Assembly: GCA_023091665.1 (NCBI GenBank)
Contig: JALJCQ010000019.1
Span: forward strand, 248,001-312,000
Source of the DNA: Pythium myriotylum
Lineage: Eukaryota > Oomycota > Peronosporomycetes > Pythiales > Pythiaceae
Direction: 5' to 3'
Length of the DNA stretch: 64,000 nucleotides
Each line of letters starts with the position of its first letter. Within the stretch, counting starts at the first letter, position 1. Made by a program: the position numbers and the translations under genes. This document shows positions 19,366 through 29,054 of the stretch, piece after piece. Under the pieces are notes generated by a model. It was given only the letters and a program-made list of their open reading frames with translations, was not told the origin of the DNA and made no database searches.

Positions 19366-22300
19366 CTAGATCCACACGCCCTCGTCGTCCTCGTCCTCGT
19401 CGTCATCGCCGCCTTCACGCTCCGAGCGGTCGGAGTCCGAGTCGTCCGAGTCCGACTCGGATACGTCTGGGTGCAGCCTGTCCACCGTGGACATGCGCTC
19501 GTCAGCCTGGCTCGTTAGTTTCTTAAATAAACTAATCTGCTCTTCGCTCAGGCCAAGCGTGTCTGGGAAATCATCAGCGCCTTCGTCGCCCGTGAGCATG
19601 ATCGACATGCGTGCGCGCTCGATCACGTTGTGAGCCTCGTCGAGCTGCTTGGCGAGCGCGAAGTTCTTCTCCTCTACTTCTCGAAGCACCGAGCTTTCGC
19701 CCTCGCTCAAATCCACTTGGTCATCCGCTTCGTCGTCCGAGTTCACGTCATCGTAGTCGTTCGCGCGCGGGCGAGTCACAGGTTCTGAAGCAGCTGCAGC
19801 CACAGTTGCCGTTGCCGCAGCAACCTCCATTGACTTAGAGGACGATGAATAAGGCGAGTCGAGGGTAACCGATCGCTTGAGTGACACTGGGGGAGGTAAG
19901 TCCATATCAGCGGCAGCAGCCTCGGCTATCTTGGAAGTCGGGCCGTCGTAGCTACTGCTCATACCGCTGCTCGATCCATTCTTACCATTCTTGTGGTAGC
20001 GCGAGCTGCCATTGTCCAATACATCCTGCATAGAAGACGCTTTGCCAACACCATTTCGCCTGTTCTCCTGTTCGGCCTTGGACTCGGCCATCGTACGTGC
20101 TCGCTGAGCACTCAGCTTTTTTGCTAGCGTAAGGTTACCCTCAGCACGTGCTCGTTCTTCCTCTTCGAGAAGAGCCTGGGCAAAATCTTCCAGACCACGA
20201 CGTTCTCGCTTGGTACGGTCGGCCGCATTGATGCTAGACGACTGCCGCTCCATCGATCGAGTAGAGCCAGTGCGCTTCAGTGCCTTCAGCTCCAATAGTT
20301 TCTTCTCCGCTTCCATGCGGGCATTCTTTTCTTCTTGTTCGCGCTCCACGGAAGAGAGACGCGAGAGCGACGAGCCAGTCGAATTGGTGCTCTCTGTCTT
20401 GGTGAGAGTGGGTTGTGGTGGGGAGAACGTCGGTTCTGGAACGGGCTTCTTCTCCACAAACGGCGCCGGCGGTGGCGACAAAGGAATATGCTCAGCCTCA
20501 GATACAGGGACAGTATCGGCCCCGGGCGTGCTGAGAAAGTTATCCCAGCAATCTTTGCAATAGTACTGGCCATCATCGTCGAGATCAAGCTTAGATTCCT
20601 TCTCGGTGGCACCACATTCGGCGCAGTATTTCATCTTGGGAACGACCACAGGGATGTTCATCACGCTCTGCAAGTCATCCATGAGCCCTTGCATCTCTTC
20701 TGGGTCTCCAAGCTTCATTGGAACGACGTCGACTTCACTGTACGAGTCACGCTTCAAGCCAGCAATCGCACCGGCAAGTTCGTTCAAGACTATGTTGTGC
20801 TTCTCAACCACATCGCCTGACTTGTGTCGTGTGGCCGACGCCAATAGATGCTCTCGCTTCTGGTTCTCCAAAGCACTTTCGTAAGCCTTCGCCTGCTCTT
20901 TGATGCGATCAAGTGCCTCTTGTAGCACACGAGCTTCTTGTTCAGCTCGCAGCAAAGCCTCTTTTGCCGACAAACCGTTGCGGGCTTTGTCGCTTTTTGC
21001 TGTGATACACATTTTCGCCTCCACGCGCAACAAATGGGCTTCGTTCGTGCCTTCCTCAATATCAACGATCGGAATACCAGCAAAAATGGCGTTATCCAAG
21101 TCGACACCTTGGGATGCTGCCACAAGCTCCTTTGCAAGATCTAGTGGAATCCTTTTCTTCTTCTTAACGCGTTCCCCGCTAGGAGACCGAGACAACTTCG
21201 ACGAACTGGACGAAGTAGGTGGGACCACGGCTGGAGGCGCACGGCCAGTGTCATAGATCGGCACGTGGTTGCTTCGCACGCGATGGTGCTCCCTGTTCGT
21301 GCTGGGTGCTGATCGCGTGGATGATATTGAAGCCATTGACACACCTGACGCACGGCGATCCCTACCGGGTCGGAAACGCAGCACAGCAGGTTTCACGGAA
21401 TGTTTCAGCATCCTTAGTGTGTCGTGGTAGGCCTGGCCTTCAACTAGAACCCCATTCACCGACACGAGCTCGTCGCCGACGTTCGCGTTTTGGAGACCAC
21501 TCGCCGTACCTTTTCCCGTCAGCTTGCTCAACACCGGAACATCGCGGTCGCCTGGCTTGAGCTTGAGGCCCAGGTCGCCTTCGCGCCACACGATGTCATA
21601 AGCTCCGTACTCCTTTGGCACGATGTTGCTGCCACTGCCACCACTCGGCATCGGTGGTGGGATGCTTCCCGAGATCGAATTGGACGTGGGCATGCCGCCA
21701 TTGGCATCATCCTCGCGGGACGAGCGACGGCGCGACACACGACGGTGCATACGCTTAAACTTGAGCACGGCCGGCTTGCGGATGCTCTTGAGCAGTGAGA
21801 TTGTGCTGCGGAAGCCTAGTGACTTGGTCTCCTGTCCGTTCACAGCCACGAGCACGTCGCCCACAGCCGCTCGCTCCATTCCTGTCCCGGCACCCTTGCC
21901 CGTAATCTTGCGGATACACGGAACGTGAACATCATCATCATCCGGGCGGAGAATCATACCAAGCGGTCCTTCCATCCACACGACCGTGTACTGCTCATTC
22001 CTGCGCGACGGCGCCATGGGCACGCCGCTGGACCCCGTGGACGAGACCGACGAGGTTGAAGCTGTCGAGCTGCGCTGCTGGTGGTGGCGTGAGGACCGTT
22101 CGCGTGACATGCTGGGTGCACGCGGCAGCCCGGCGCCTGGGATGGCGGCCGTCAAGGGTCGCGGCACGCGGAAGCGCAGCGTGGCGGGGCGCTTGATCTT
22201 CTGGAGCAGGTCGACGACGTGGTCGTATCCCTGGCGCGCCGTGTCGATGCCGTTGATGCTCACGAGCATGTCGCCGACCGCGACTTTGGCGAGCGCGGCC

Positions 22301-22410
22301 GCCGAGTCGAGGCGCGTGATGCGGCCCACGACCGGCGGCATGTCCTCGCCGAGGTCAGGGCGCAGCGTGAGCCCGAGCGGGCCGTCGCCCCAGAGCACTT
22401 CGTACTCCAT
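19366..22410 (-). CDS. Triple-PDZ scaffold protein with a Cys4 zinc-binding module
   Basis: An intronless gene for 1,014 residues. Three PDZ domains lie at about 3-82, 141-220 and 271-348, each opening with a V-W-x-x-G-(P/D)-L-G pattern and carrying a VGD-x-L-V-x-(I/V)-NG loop. Coiled-coil segments follow at about 480-540 and 690-790. A small Cys4 module sits near 593-625 (C-x2-C, 18 residues, C-x2-C), reminiscent of a LIM or zinc-ribbon knuckle. The C-terminus is acidic and Ser/Asp-rich (DSDDSDSDRS, DDDEDEDDEG). PDZ domains normally bind C-terminal peptides, so this is probably a cytoplasmic scaffold at membranes. No enzyme domain is present. The start ATG at 22410 directly precedes the first PDZ strand. 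Orthology to a named animal protein is not claimed. Confidence 0.85.
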   Translation of the reverse strand: MEYEVLWGDGPLGLTLRPDLGEDMPPVVGRITRLDSAAALAKVAVGDMLVSINGIDTARQGYDHVVDLLQKIKRPATLRFRVPRPLTAAIPGAGLPRAPSMSRERSSRHHQQRSSTASTSSVSSTGSSGVPMAPSRRNEQYTVVWMEGPLGMILRPDDDDVHVPCIRKITGKGAGTGMERAAVGDVLVAVNGQETKSLGFRSTISLLKSIRKPAVLKFKRMHRRVSRRRSSREDDANGGMPTSNSISGSIPPPMPSGGSGSNIVPKEYGAYDIVWREGDLGLKLKPGDRDVPVLSKLTGKGTASGLQNANVGDELVSVNGVLVEGQAYHDTLRMLKHSVKPAVLRFRPGRDRRASGVSMASISSTRSAPSTNREHHRVRSNHVPIYDTGRAPPAVVPPTSSSSSKLSRSPSGERVKKKKRIPLDLAKELVAASQGVDLDNAIFAGIPIVDIEEGTNEAHLLRVEAKMCITAKSDKARNGLSAKEALLRAEQEARVLQEALDRIKEQAKAYESALENQKREHLLASATRHKSGDVVEKHNIVLNELAGAIAGLKRDSYSEVDVVPMKLGDPEEMQGLMDDLQSVMNIPVVVPKMKYCAECGATEKESKLDLDDDGQYYCKDCWDNFLSTPGADTVPVSEAEHIPLSPPPAPFVEKKPVPEPTFSPPQPTLTKTESTNSTGSSLSRLSSVEREQEEKNARMEAEKKLLELKALKRTGSTRSMERQSSSINAADRTKRERRGLEDFAQALLEEEERARAEGNLTLAKKLSAQRARTMAESKAEQENRRNGVGKASSMQDVLDNGSSRYHKNGKNGSSSGMSSSYDGPTSKIAEAAAADMDLPPPVSLKRSVTLDSPYSSSSKSMEVAAATATVAAAASEPVTRPRANDYDDVNSDDEADDQVDLSEGESSVLREVEEKNFALAKQLDEAHNVIERARMSIMLTGDEGADDFPDTLGLSEEQISLFKKLTSQADERMSTVDRLHPDVSESDSDDSDSDRSEREGGDDDEDEDDEGVWI

Positions 22411-23410
22411 GGATCCTGTTGATTTTCTCTGTTGGCCAAATGTTCCACCGACGATTGCGGCGCGAGCCGTGAGGTGACCGAGCCAAGAGGGGCCTCTACA
22501 GATAGAGCGGAACGCACACTTTCTTCTCGAACGCTTGGAGGAACCGCGCGCGGCGTCGTCGCGGAGCTAGCGCCGTCGGCGTTCGTCGCCTTCGCGTCCT
22601 TCCTGCCTTGCGCTGCCGCCGAGTGATGCGATGCTTTCCGCGAGGGAAACCCCGCCCCAGTCGGCTTCTCTTCTGACACACTCAGGTTTCGACGGAAAAA
22701 ACCTCAGTCGAACCAATTAACCTTAAGGTTTTTTCGACGACCGCCCACCCCTAAGACTGGTGACGGTCGGGATGGGGGCGAGAAGCTCCCGATTTCAACC
22801 AGCAGAGCCCTCCGCCCGCCAGTCTCACAGAGTTGGCTCGCTCTCTGTTGCCTGTTAGAGGGTCGCAGCGCAGCAGTGGAGCGCAGAGGAGAGCGCACGA
22901 GCAGCGAGGAGGAGCTGCTCGCCAGGTCTCAACGTAGCGTGTGAAATGGCTGCATTGGTGGGGCCATTGCTTCGAGGAGAGACCGTGGGGCGTGATCTCG
23001 CCACACGCGGACGCTCGGGTCTTCCGGTGACGACCGACCGAGTCGACGGCGTGGCGTCGCACGAGAAGCTGCGAAAGAGTGGCTCTTCGCACGCAGAAAG
23101 AGAGATCACCACGAAGCATGCCCACTGCTGGCCGGGAGCCGGCCATCAGCTGGCGCGACCCGGAGCTCTTCACCTCCCTTGCGTGTTCGTGGATAAAACC
23201 TCGAAAACGAGGTAAAAAATTACAGGTATGGGCACTCTCGCGGGGTAATCAGATCCGACTCTTTGGCTACTACTGTCTTCCCTGTGGAGAGGCATATCGA
23301 TCAATAGAGGCTGAGCCCGCGCTCCTCTGACCTCCACGTCACGCCTTGAGCAATTGAGCTGGCCCGACCCACGCGCCGTCCGCATTTCCCCCGCTCCTCG
23401 CTTCCTCGCC
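22411..23410. other. Divergent intergenic region (PDZ gene / lectin 1)
   Basis: 1 kb between two divergent starts. A small imperfect inverted repeat lies at about 22693-22740 (GGAAAAAACC ... GGTTTTTTC). No other feature stands out. Confidence 0.5.
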
Positions 23411-24658
23411 ATGCGATTCCTGCCCGCGCTCCTCTGTGCGTGCGCGAGCCTCGTCATCGGCCTGCCGCAGCAGGCGCAGGCCGAGCGCATCGAGGCGCTC
23501 TCGTTCAAGCCGCCGTTCGAGAAAGTCGACGGCGACGGCAAGCGTGTCATCAACGACACCTGGACCTACGGCGGCAGCACCGAGACCAAGAAGCACTTTG
23601 TGCGCCTCACGACCGACCGACAGAGCAAGCGCGGCTACATCTGGTCGCGCGACCAGCTCGACCGCACGGAACTCTCGGCCGTGCTCACGTTCCGCATCTC
23701 GGGCCAGGGCAAGCGCTGGTTCGGCGACGGCATCGGCCTCTGGTTCACGAACGAGCGCAGCTACGTGCAGGGCTCGAACCACGGCTTCCTCGACCGCTTC
23801 AACGGCGTTGGTGTCGTCATCGACACGTTCAACAACCCGGAGCACAAGGGAGGCCACAAGGATGTGAGCATCCAGGTGAACGACGGCACCAAGACCATCG
23901 ACCAGCTCAACGACGAGACGCGCGTGGGCTGCGACGCCGCCGTGCGCTACCACGAGCGAAGCGCAACGTTTGATCCCGTCCACAGCATGTCACGCATCAA
24001 GGTCAAGATCGAACGCACCAAGCTCACTGTCGAAGTGGACGCTTCGAGCAACGGCCAGTGGACCGCGTGTCAGGAGGTCGACTTGCCATTCTCCTCGGAC
24101 TGGCTTCGAACGGCGACCATCGGAATCACGGGTGCGACGGGTGCGCTTGCCGACAACCACGACATCATTCGCTTTGACGCGTTCTCGGAGGCCACGGACC
24201 ACGGCGTGTCAGTCGTCGATGCCGACGTGATCCTCCACTCGGTCTCCAAGGACTACCAGAAGTGGCTCGACTCGCCCAACTGCGGCACGGACTGTATCAT
24301 CGCCGTGCTTCAGAAGGAAATGAGCAACTTCCGCGTGCAGGCCGAGCACCGTTTCTCGGACCTGAAGGAGAAGACCACCAACAACGTCGCCAAGCTCAAG
24401 AAGCAAGAGCAGGAGAACGAGCGCCGTGTGGCGGAGATCGAGCGCAAGGTCGGCCAGCAGATCGACGCGACTGTGGACGAGAAGCACCGCGATTTGGGCG
24501 ATGAAGTCAACTACAAGATCACCAAGGAGCTGACGGAGAACGCGAGCGTGAGCGGCGGCTGGAAGACGCCCTTCTTCCTGCTCGTGATCGGCCTCGGCGC
24601 CGGCATGTTCGCCATATACCGCAAGTACCAGGCGCTGCTCAAGTCCCACCTGCTCTAG
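23411..24658 (+). CDS. L-type lectin cargo receptor (ERGIC-53/VIP36 family), paralogue 1
   Basis: An intronless gene for 415 residues; the start is the ATG at 23411, which opens a clear signal peptide (MRFLPALLCACASL...AQA). The L-type lectin domain (about 22-255) contains the Ca2+/mannose-site pattern of the family: GDGIGLWFT, SNHGFLDRFNGVGVVIDTF and HKDVSIQVNDG. A Cys-x3-Cys pair (CGTDC) precedes a luminal coiled coil (about 305-370), then one membrane span (about 377-400) and a short cytosolic tail ending KSHLL. Such type I proteins carry high-mannose glycoproteins between ER, ERGIC and Golgi. The tail lacks the KKXX/FF signal of ERGIC-53; the final Leu-Leu may be the sorting signal. The next gene is a paralogue in the same orientation. 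Confidence 0.92.
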   Translation: MRFLPALLCACASLVIGLPQQAQAERIEALSFKPPFEKVDGDGKRVINDTWTYGGSTETKKHFVRLTTDRQSKRGYIWSRDQLDRTELSAVLTFRISGQGKRWFGDGIGLWFTNERSYVQGSNHGFLDRFNGVGVVIDTFNNPEHKGGHKDVSIQVNDGTKTIDQLNDETRVGCDAAVRYHERSATFDPVHSMSRIKVKIERTKLTVEVDASSNGQWTACQEVDLPFSSDWLRTATIGITGATGALADNHDIIRFDAFSEATDHGVSVVDADVILHSVSKDYQKWLDSPNCGTDCIIAVLQKEMSNFRVQAEHRFSDLKEKTTNNVAKLKKQEQENERRVAEIERKVGQQIDATVDEKHRDLGDEVNYKITKELTENASVSGGWKTPFFLLVIGLGAGMFAIYRKYQALLKSHLL

Positions 24659-24925
24659 ATCCTTTGCGCTTTGTAGGAACGCAAGCTGCACGAATTGTAT
24701 TGCTGTGTTCACACATGATGGCTTCACTGTCCACTGTCGTCCTCGGGGACCCTCCAAAAACCGCCTCGCATCTGATAACGGTCCATATGGACCTCTTGGT
24801 CTGAACACTCTAGCTCCTCATAAGTTCGACCGTCCTCTAATGGAGTTGACCTCCCCACGTGGCAATTTCTTGGGCGATTGACGGAGCGCGATCCCAGTCT
24901 CTCTCCCTCTCCGTCGTGGACGACC

Positions 24926-26167
24926 ATGATGCGCACGCTGCTCAAGTCGCTGGTCTGCGCGGCGCTCTGTGCGGCGCCCTCGCTCGCCGCCGAGGTCCCG
25001 GCGCTGAGCTTCGGCGACAAGTACGACAAGATCGACAGCAACGGGAAGCGCTACATCTCGGACAACTTCGATTTTGGCGGCTCGACCGAGGTCAAGAAGA
25101 ACTTCATCCGCCTCACGCCTGACCGCCAGAGCAAGCGCGGCTTCATCTGGAGCAAAGAGCAGATCAACAACGACCAGACGCTCGCGGTGCTCACCTACCG
25201 CATCCACGGTCAGGGCAAGAAGTGGTTCGGCGATGGCATTGGTCTGTGGATCACTCACGAGAAGCAGCACGCGCCTGGCGACAACCACGGCTTCACGGAC
25301 AAGTTCTACGGCGTTGGCATTGTGCTCGACACGTTCCGCAACGTTGAGCACCGCGGTGGCCACAAGGATATCACGGTCCAGATCAACGACGGCACCAAGA
25401 CGCTCGATGTGCTCAACGATGAGACCAAGGTTGGCTGTGACGCGGCGTTCCGCTACCACTCGGGCAGCGCGGCCTTCGATCCCGTCTTCAGCTCGTCGCG
25501 CATTCGCGTCAAGATCGAAGGCCAGAGCTTGACGATTGAAGTGGACCCGCAGTCGGAGGGCAAGTGGAACGAGTGCTACAGTGGCACGCTGCCGTTCTCG
25601 AAGGAATGGCTGCGCCGTGCGACGATCGGTATCACGGCCTCGACTGGCTCATTGGCCGATAACCACGATGTGCTCAAGCTCCAGACTTTTGACGACATGC
25701 ACGATTACTCGGTGTCGTACGCGGATTCGGAAGTGTGGACGCACAACTACTCGAAGGACTTCGAGAAGCTCATGGACAGCAGCGTGTGCGACCAGAACTG
25801 CAAGATCACGATTCTGCAGAAGTTCATCTCGAACTTCCACATCGAGTCGGAGCACTGGTTCGAAGAGCTTAAAGAGATGACTCAGAACACGGTCCAGAAG
25901 CTGCGCGAGAAGGAGCGCGAGAACCACTTCAAGATCCAGGCGCTCACGGAGCGCATGAACGAGATGGTCGACTCGAAGATTGGCCAGAAGCTCGCGAACG
26001 TCAAGAACGAGGTGCAACAGAAGATCGCGACCAAGGTCGAGGGCGAATTGGTGGTGGCGTCCTCTGGCTGGCGCCTCCCGTTCTTCTTCCTGATCGTCGT
26101 GCTCGCTGGCGCGGTCGGCGTCGCTTACCAGAAGTACCAGAAGTTGGTCAAGAACCACTTGCTGTAA
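24926..26167 (+). CDS. L-type lectin cargo receptor (ERGIC-53/VIP36 family), paralogue 2
   Basis: An intronless gene for 413 residues, 267 bp downstream of its paralogue. The first of two adjacent ATGs (24926, 24929) is chosen; either gives a signal peptide (RTLLKSLVCAALCAAPSLAA). The order is lectin domain (about 24-255; GDGIGLWIT, DNHGFTDKFYGVGIVLDTF, HKDITVQINDG), CDQNC disulfide pair, coiled coil (about 300-365), membrane span (about 378-400) and tail ending KNHLL. The domain order, Cys pair and LL tail match paralogue 1, so the pair arose by tandem duplication and both are kept intact. Probable role: sorting of N-glycosylated cargo in the early secretory pathway. Confidence 0.92.
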   Translation: MMRTLLKSLVCAALCAAPSLAAEVPALSFGDKYDKIDSNGKRYISDNFDFGGSTEVKKNFIRLTPDRQSKRGFIWSKEQINNDQTLAVLTYRIHGQGKKWFGDGIGLWITHEKQHAPGDNHGFTDKFYGVGIVLDTFRNVEHRGGHKDITVQINDGTKTLDVLNDETKVGCDAAFRYHSGSAAFDPVFSSSRIRVKIEGQSLTIEVDPQSEGKWNECYSGTLPFSKEWLRRATIGITASTGSLADNHDVLKLQTFDDMHDYSVSYADSEVWTHNYSKDFEKLMDSSVCDQNCKITILQKFISNFHIESEHWFEELKEMTQNTVQKLREKERENHFKIQALTERMNEMVDSKIGQKLANVKNEVQQKIATKVEGELVVASSGWRLPFFFLIVVLAGAVGVAYQKYQKLVKNHLL

Positions 26168-26654
26168 TCGCGCGTCGCGGCATGTCCTCTAGACGTGGAA
26201 CTTAGATGATACAGGGCGAGTGCCGTGTGATGAATACATACCCAGCGATCCCATGGCGTGCGTAGTGATCTTGCGTCTCGCGTGTGGCGGTAGAGGTGGA
26301 CTCGGAAGGGAGCCGGTTGGTGCATCGAGCCAATCATGAGTTGAAGTGGGTGCTCTGAGTCTGATGCTTTGACGATTCAGGCCACGTGATTGGTCGCGGA
26401 ACTCTGGTTCTTCTCTGAGAAGATCACTCCCTCTGCGCGACGATCACTCCCATCGGCGGCCTGGCTTTCCTGTTTGGGACAGAGACACGCCAGCTCGTCA
26501 GCAGCTTAACCTCCACAAAACGTTCAACTGCGTTTAGATACTACAATCAAGTATAAGTGTGGATGTTAATGGAGGTAAAGCGATGTTCACCCCCCGTGGG
26601 GGACAACGGCGGAGCTCCCCACGCGAGGATCCTCATTTCCGGAATCGTCGCAGC
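26168..26654. other. Intergenic/5' region of the P4H gene
   Basis: No gene is seen. An in-frame upstream ATG exists at 26583, so a 24-residue N-terminal extension of the downstream hydroxylase is possible. Confidence 0.5.
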
Positions 26655-28163
26655 ATGGGGAAGGCGTCCAAGTTCGGCGGCTCGCTCACGTTCTTCGTGG
26701 CGCTCGCGCTCGTCTACCTCAACTGGGAGCACCTCAATGAGAAGTTCCAGCTCACGGTGGCCACGCGCTCGCTCGCCGATCTCGGCGCCGACAAGAGCGT
26801 GACGCTCTACAAGAACGGCTACTCGACGGGCGGCGTGCAGATGCAACTCAGCGCCGACCTGCTCCAGCAGAAGAGCGGCCGAGAGCTCGCCGAGTACTTG
26901 TCGCAATTCGTCGAGGTCGAGACCATCCGAACGACCGAGGCCGAGGCCGTCTCGGGCATCGCCGACCGCGTCTTCACGGGCAACGGCAAGCTGGTCGAGT
27001 CGTACGGCGACATCGCCAATGGCGACCGTCTCTACCTCGTCGCGCCCGGTCTGTTGTTTGTGTTCCCGTTCGTCAAGCTGGGCCACCGCGTGTACGTGAA
27101 TCCGAAGGACAGTCCGACGGGCAAGCCAGTGATCATTGAGTCGCTGTCGGAATCCCCGCGCACGTTCCACCTCCACAACTTCTTCACGTACGAGGAAGCG
27201 GACCGTCTCATTGAACGCATCTTGGAGATCGACGATGAGAACAACAAGCTGCAGCAGTCGTCGGTGGGCCACCAGAACGGCAAGAAGTTGAAGTCGCCGC
27301 ATCGCACGAGCGAGAACGCCTTCGACCAGGTCTCGGACACTGCCATCACGATCCGCAAGCGTGTGTTCGATGTGCTTTCGCTCGGCGAGTACCACGACGA
27401 CATGTGCGATGGTCTCCAGCTCCTTCGCTACAGGCAGAAGCAGGCTTACATTGCCCACACGGACTACTTCGACAAGCACACCACCTCGACGTGGAACTGG
27501 GACCCGTCGGAGGGCGGCTCGAACCGTTTTGCGACTGTCTTCATGTACTTGTCCAACGTCACGCGTGGTGGCCAGACCGTGTTCCCTCTCGCCGAGATGC
27601 CTGAGGGTCTCCCGGACTCATACAACCACCCGCCGGATGTGAGCGACTACCAGGCTCGTGGCGCGGAGCTCTTCGAGCCGAACTCGTGGGAGGCCGATAT
27701 GGTGGTCAAGTGCTCGACCAAGCTCGCAGCCTACCCGCGCAAGGCCCACGCCGTGCTTTTTTACAGCCAGAAGCCCAACGGCGAGCTGGACCCAATGTCG
27801 CTCCATGGCGGTTGCCCCGTGCTTGACGGCACCAAGTGGGGCGCCAACCTCTGGGTCTGGAACAAGCGCCGCTACGGCCTGGACGACGACACCACGACCT
27901 CGAACAAGTTCAGCGTGGTCTTCCAGAACCCCTCCGACCGACCTGTCGATCTGTACTGGTCGAGCACGAAGATGACCACGATTGAGCCCCACGGCCGCAC
28001 GCTCTACACGACGTACAAGGACCACAAGTGGACTGTCAAGGATGGCGATAAGGTGCTGCTCGAGTTCTCGGGCGTGCCCGAGGACGGAGACACCCAGACG
28101 GTCTTCGTACCGCTTGAGAACGAGGAGCCCGTCCTGGCGCCGGCGACCAAGGAGGAGCTGTAG
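26655..28163 (+). CDS. Membrane-anchored prolyl 4-hydroxylase with C-terminal VHL-beta-like domain
   Basis: 502 residues from ATG 26655, preferred because it places a signal anchor (GGSLTFFVALALVYLNW, about 9-25) at the start; ATG 26583 would add 24 residues. A 2-oxoglutarate/Fe(II) dioxygenase domain spans about 170-405. The iron ligands are His-x-Asp in AHTDYF (about 267-269) and a distal His in SLHGGC (about 383). The 2OG-binding Lys is in TKWGANLW (about 393), and GGQTVFPLAE is typical of collagen-type P4H. Residues about 416-475 resemble a VHL beta domain: FQNPSDRPVDLYW followed by TTYKDHKW, which aligns with the Tyr-x-x-His-x-Trp of the VHL hydroxyproline pocket. The enzyme likely hydroxylates proline in luminal proteins; the extra domain could bind the product. 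Hydroxylase call firm; VHL-like call moderately firm. Confidence 0.9.
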   Translation: MGKASKFGGSLTFFVALALVYLNWEHLNEKFQLTVATRSLADLGADKSVTLYKNGYSTGGVQMQLSADLLQQKSGRELAEYLSQFVEVETIRTTEAEAVSGIADRVFTGNGKLVESYGDIANGDRLYLVAPGLLFVFPFVKLGHRVYVNPKDSPTGKPVIIESLSESPRTFHLHNFFTYEEADRLIERILEIDDENNKLQQSSVGHQNGKKLKSPHRTSENAFDQVSDTAITIRKRVFDVLSLGEYHDDMCDGLQLLRYRQKQAYIAHTDYFDKHTTSTWNWDPSEGGSNRFATVFMYLSNVTRGGQTVFPLAEMPEGLPDSYNHPPDVSDYQARGAELFEPNSWEADMVVKCSTKLAAYPRKAHAVLFYSQKPNGELDPMSLHGGCPVLDGTKWGANLWVWNKRRYGLDDDTTTSNKFSVVFQNPSDRPVDLYWSSTKMTTIEPHGRTLYTTYKDHKWTVKDGDKVLLEFSGVPEDGDTQTVFVPLENEEPVLAPATKEEL

Positions 28164-28298
28164 ACATGTGCATTCTGTGCGTTTGTGTTGGGAAGACTCT
28201 CGTGAGCTTCTCATGTAGTAAAAGTTCAAAGCGGAAGAAAAAACACCCCAGAAAAACAAAGATACAATGATACAACATGCAATGCATTTACCATTCGA

Positions 28299-29054
28299 CT
28301 AGTCCGTTCTCCGCTTCTTATTTGCAAACACTTTGTCGAGTAGCGTGGCGTCGTCGGTGAGCGAGGCCGCGTCCTTGGCGTTGGCTGGTGCCTTCTGCGT
28401 GAACGTGCGGCGCACCTTGTTGGCGTCTTCGTTGGTCGCGTCGACCGCAGCCTTGCGCTCGCCCATCTTCTCGAATTTTTTGGACTGCTCCACGCGCTCG
28501 AGGTACTCGTCGTTGAGCTTCTTGCCCTGCGCGATCTCCATGCGCAGCTTCTGGTCGCGGATGCGCTGTTCGTAAGCTATATCGGCAATCAGTCAGAGCG
28601 CAGTCTACCTCAGTGAAAGCAGCCACAGTTAGAACGCACCAATCTTCTCCGTGAGGTGGTCCCACTTGAATCCTTTGAGGTACTTGAGGTTCCAAATGTC
28701 GTCGTGGTAGTAGTCGCGCTTGCGGCCGCCGATCTGCTTGGTGTTGAGCATCTCGGCCACGCGTCGCGCGATCTTCTTGTCCTCGAACTCGACCCAGCCT
28801 TCCGTGTACTTGGTCTTGCGGTTGCCGCCGGCGGCCACGCGCTTCTTCTGCGAGTTTTTGTCCTCGGGCACGAGGTAGATGCGGTTGATGTCGCCGTACT
28901 TGCTCAGCAGGTGCTTGAGCTTCTCAGGTTTCATGTAGGGCGGCACGCGGCTGATGTAGACCACACCACGCTTCGCCGCCCGCGCGCGGTAGGCCTCGAG
29001 CTTGTCGGCGGCGAGCGCGGCGGCCTTGCGCTTCTTGTCGCTCGCGTCGGCCAT
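28299..29054 (-). CDS. ESF2: ESF2/ABT1 ribosome biogenesis factor
   Basis: Exons 29054-28640 and 28576-28299 joined over a 63-nt intron (GTGCGT...TATAG, phase 1) give 230 residues. An RRM-like fold (about 30-115; VVYISRVPPYMKPEKLKHLL and GWVEFEDKKIARRVAEML) is followed by the family signature KRDYYHDDIWNLKYLKGFKW-type block. A conserved helix then crosses the splice junction (HLTEKI-AYEQRIRDQKLRMEI). ESF2/ABT1 acts in the nucleolus in early 18S pre-rRNA processing as a cofactor of the small-subunit processome. The length fits the family. The frame across the junction and the motif continuity support the intron. Confidence 0.92.
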
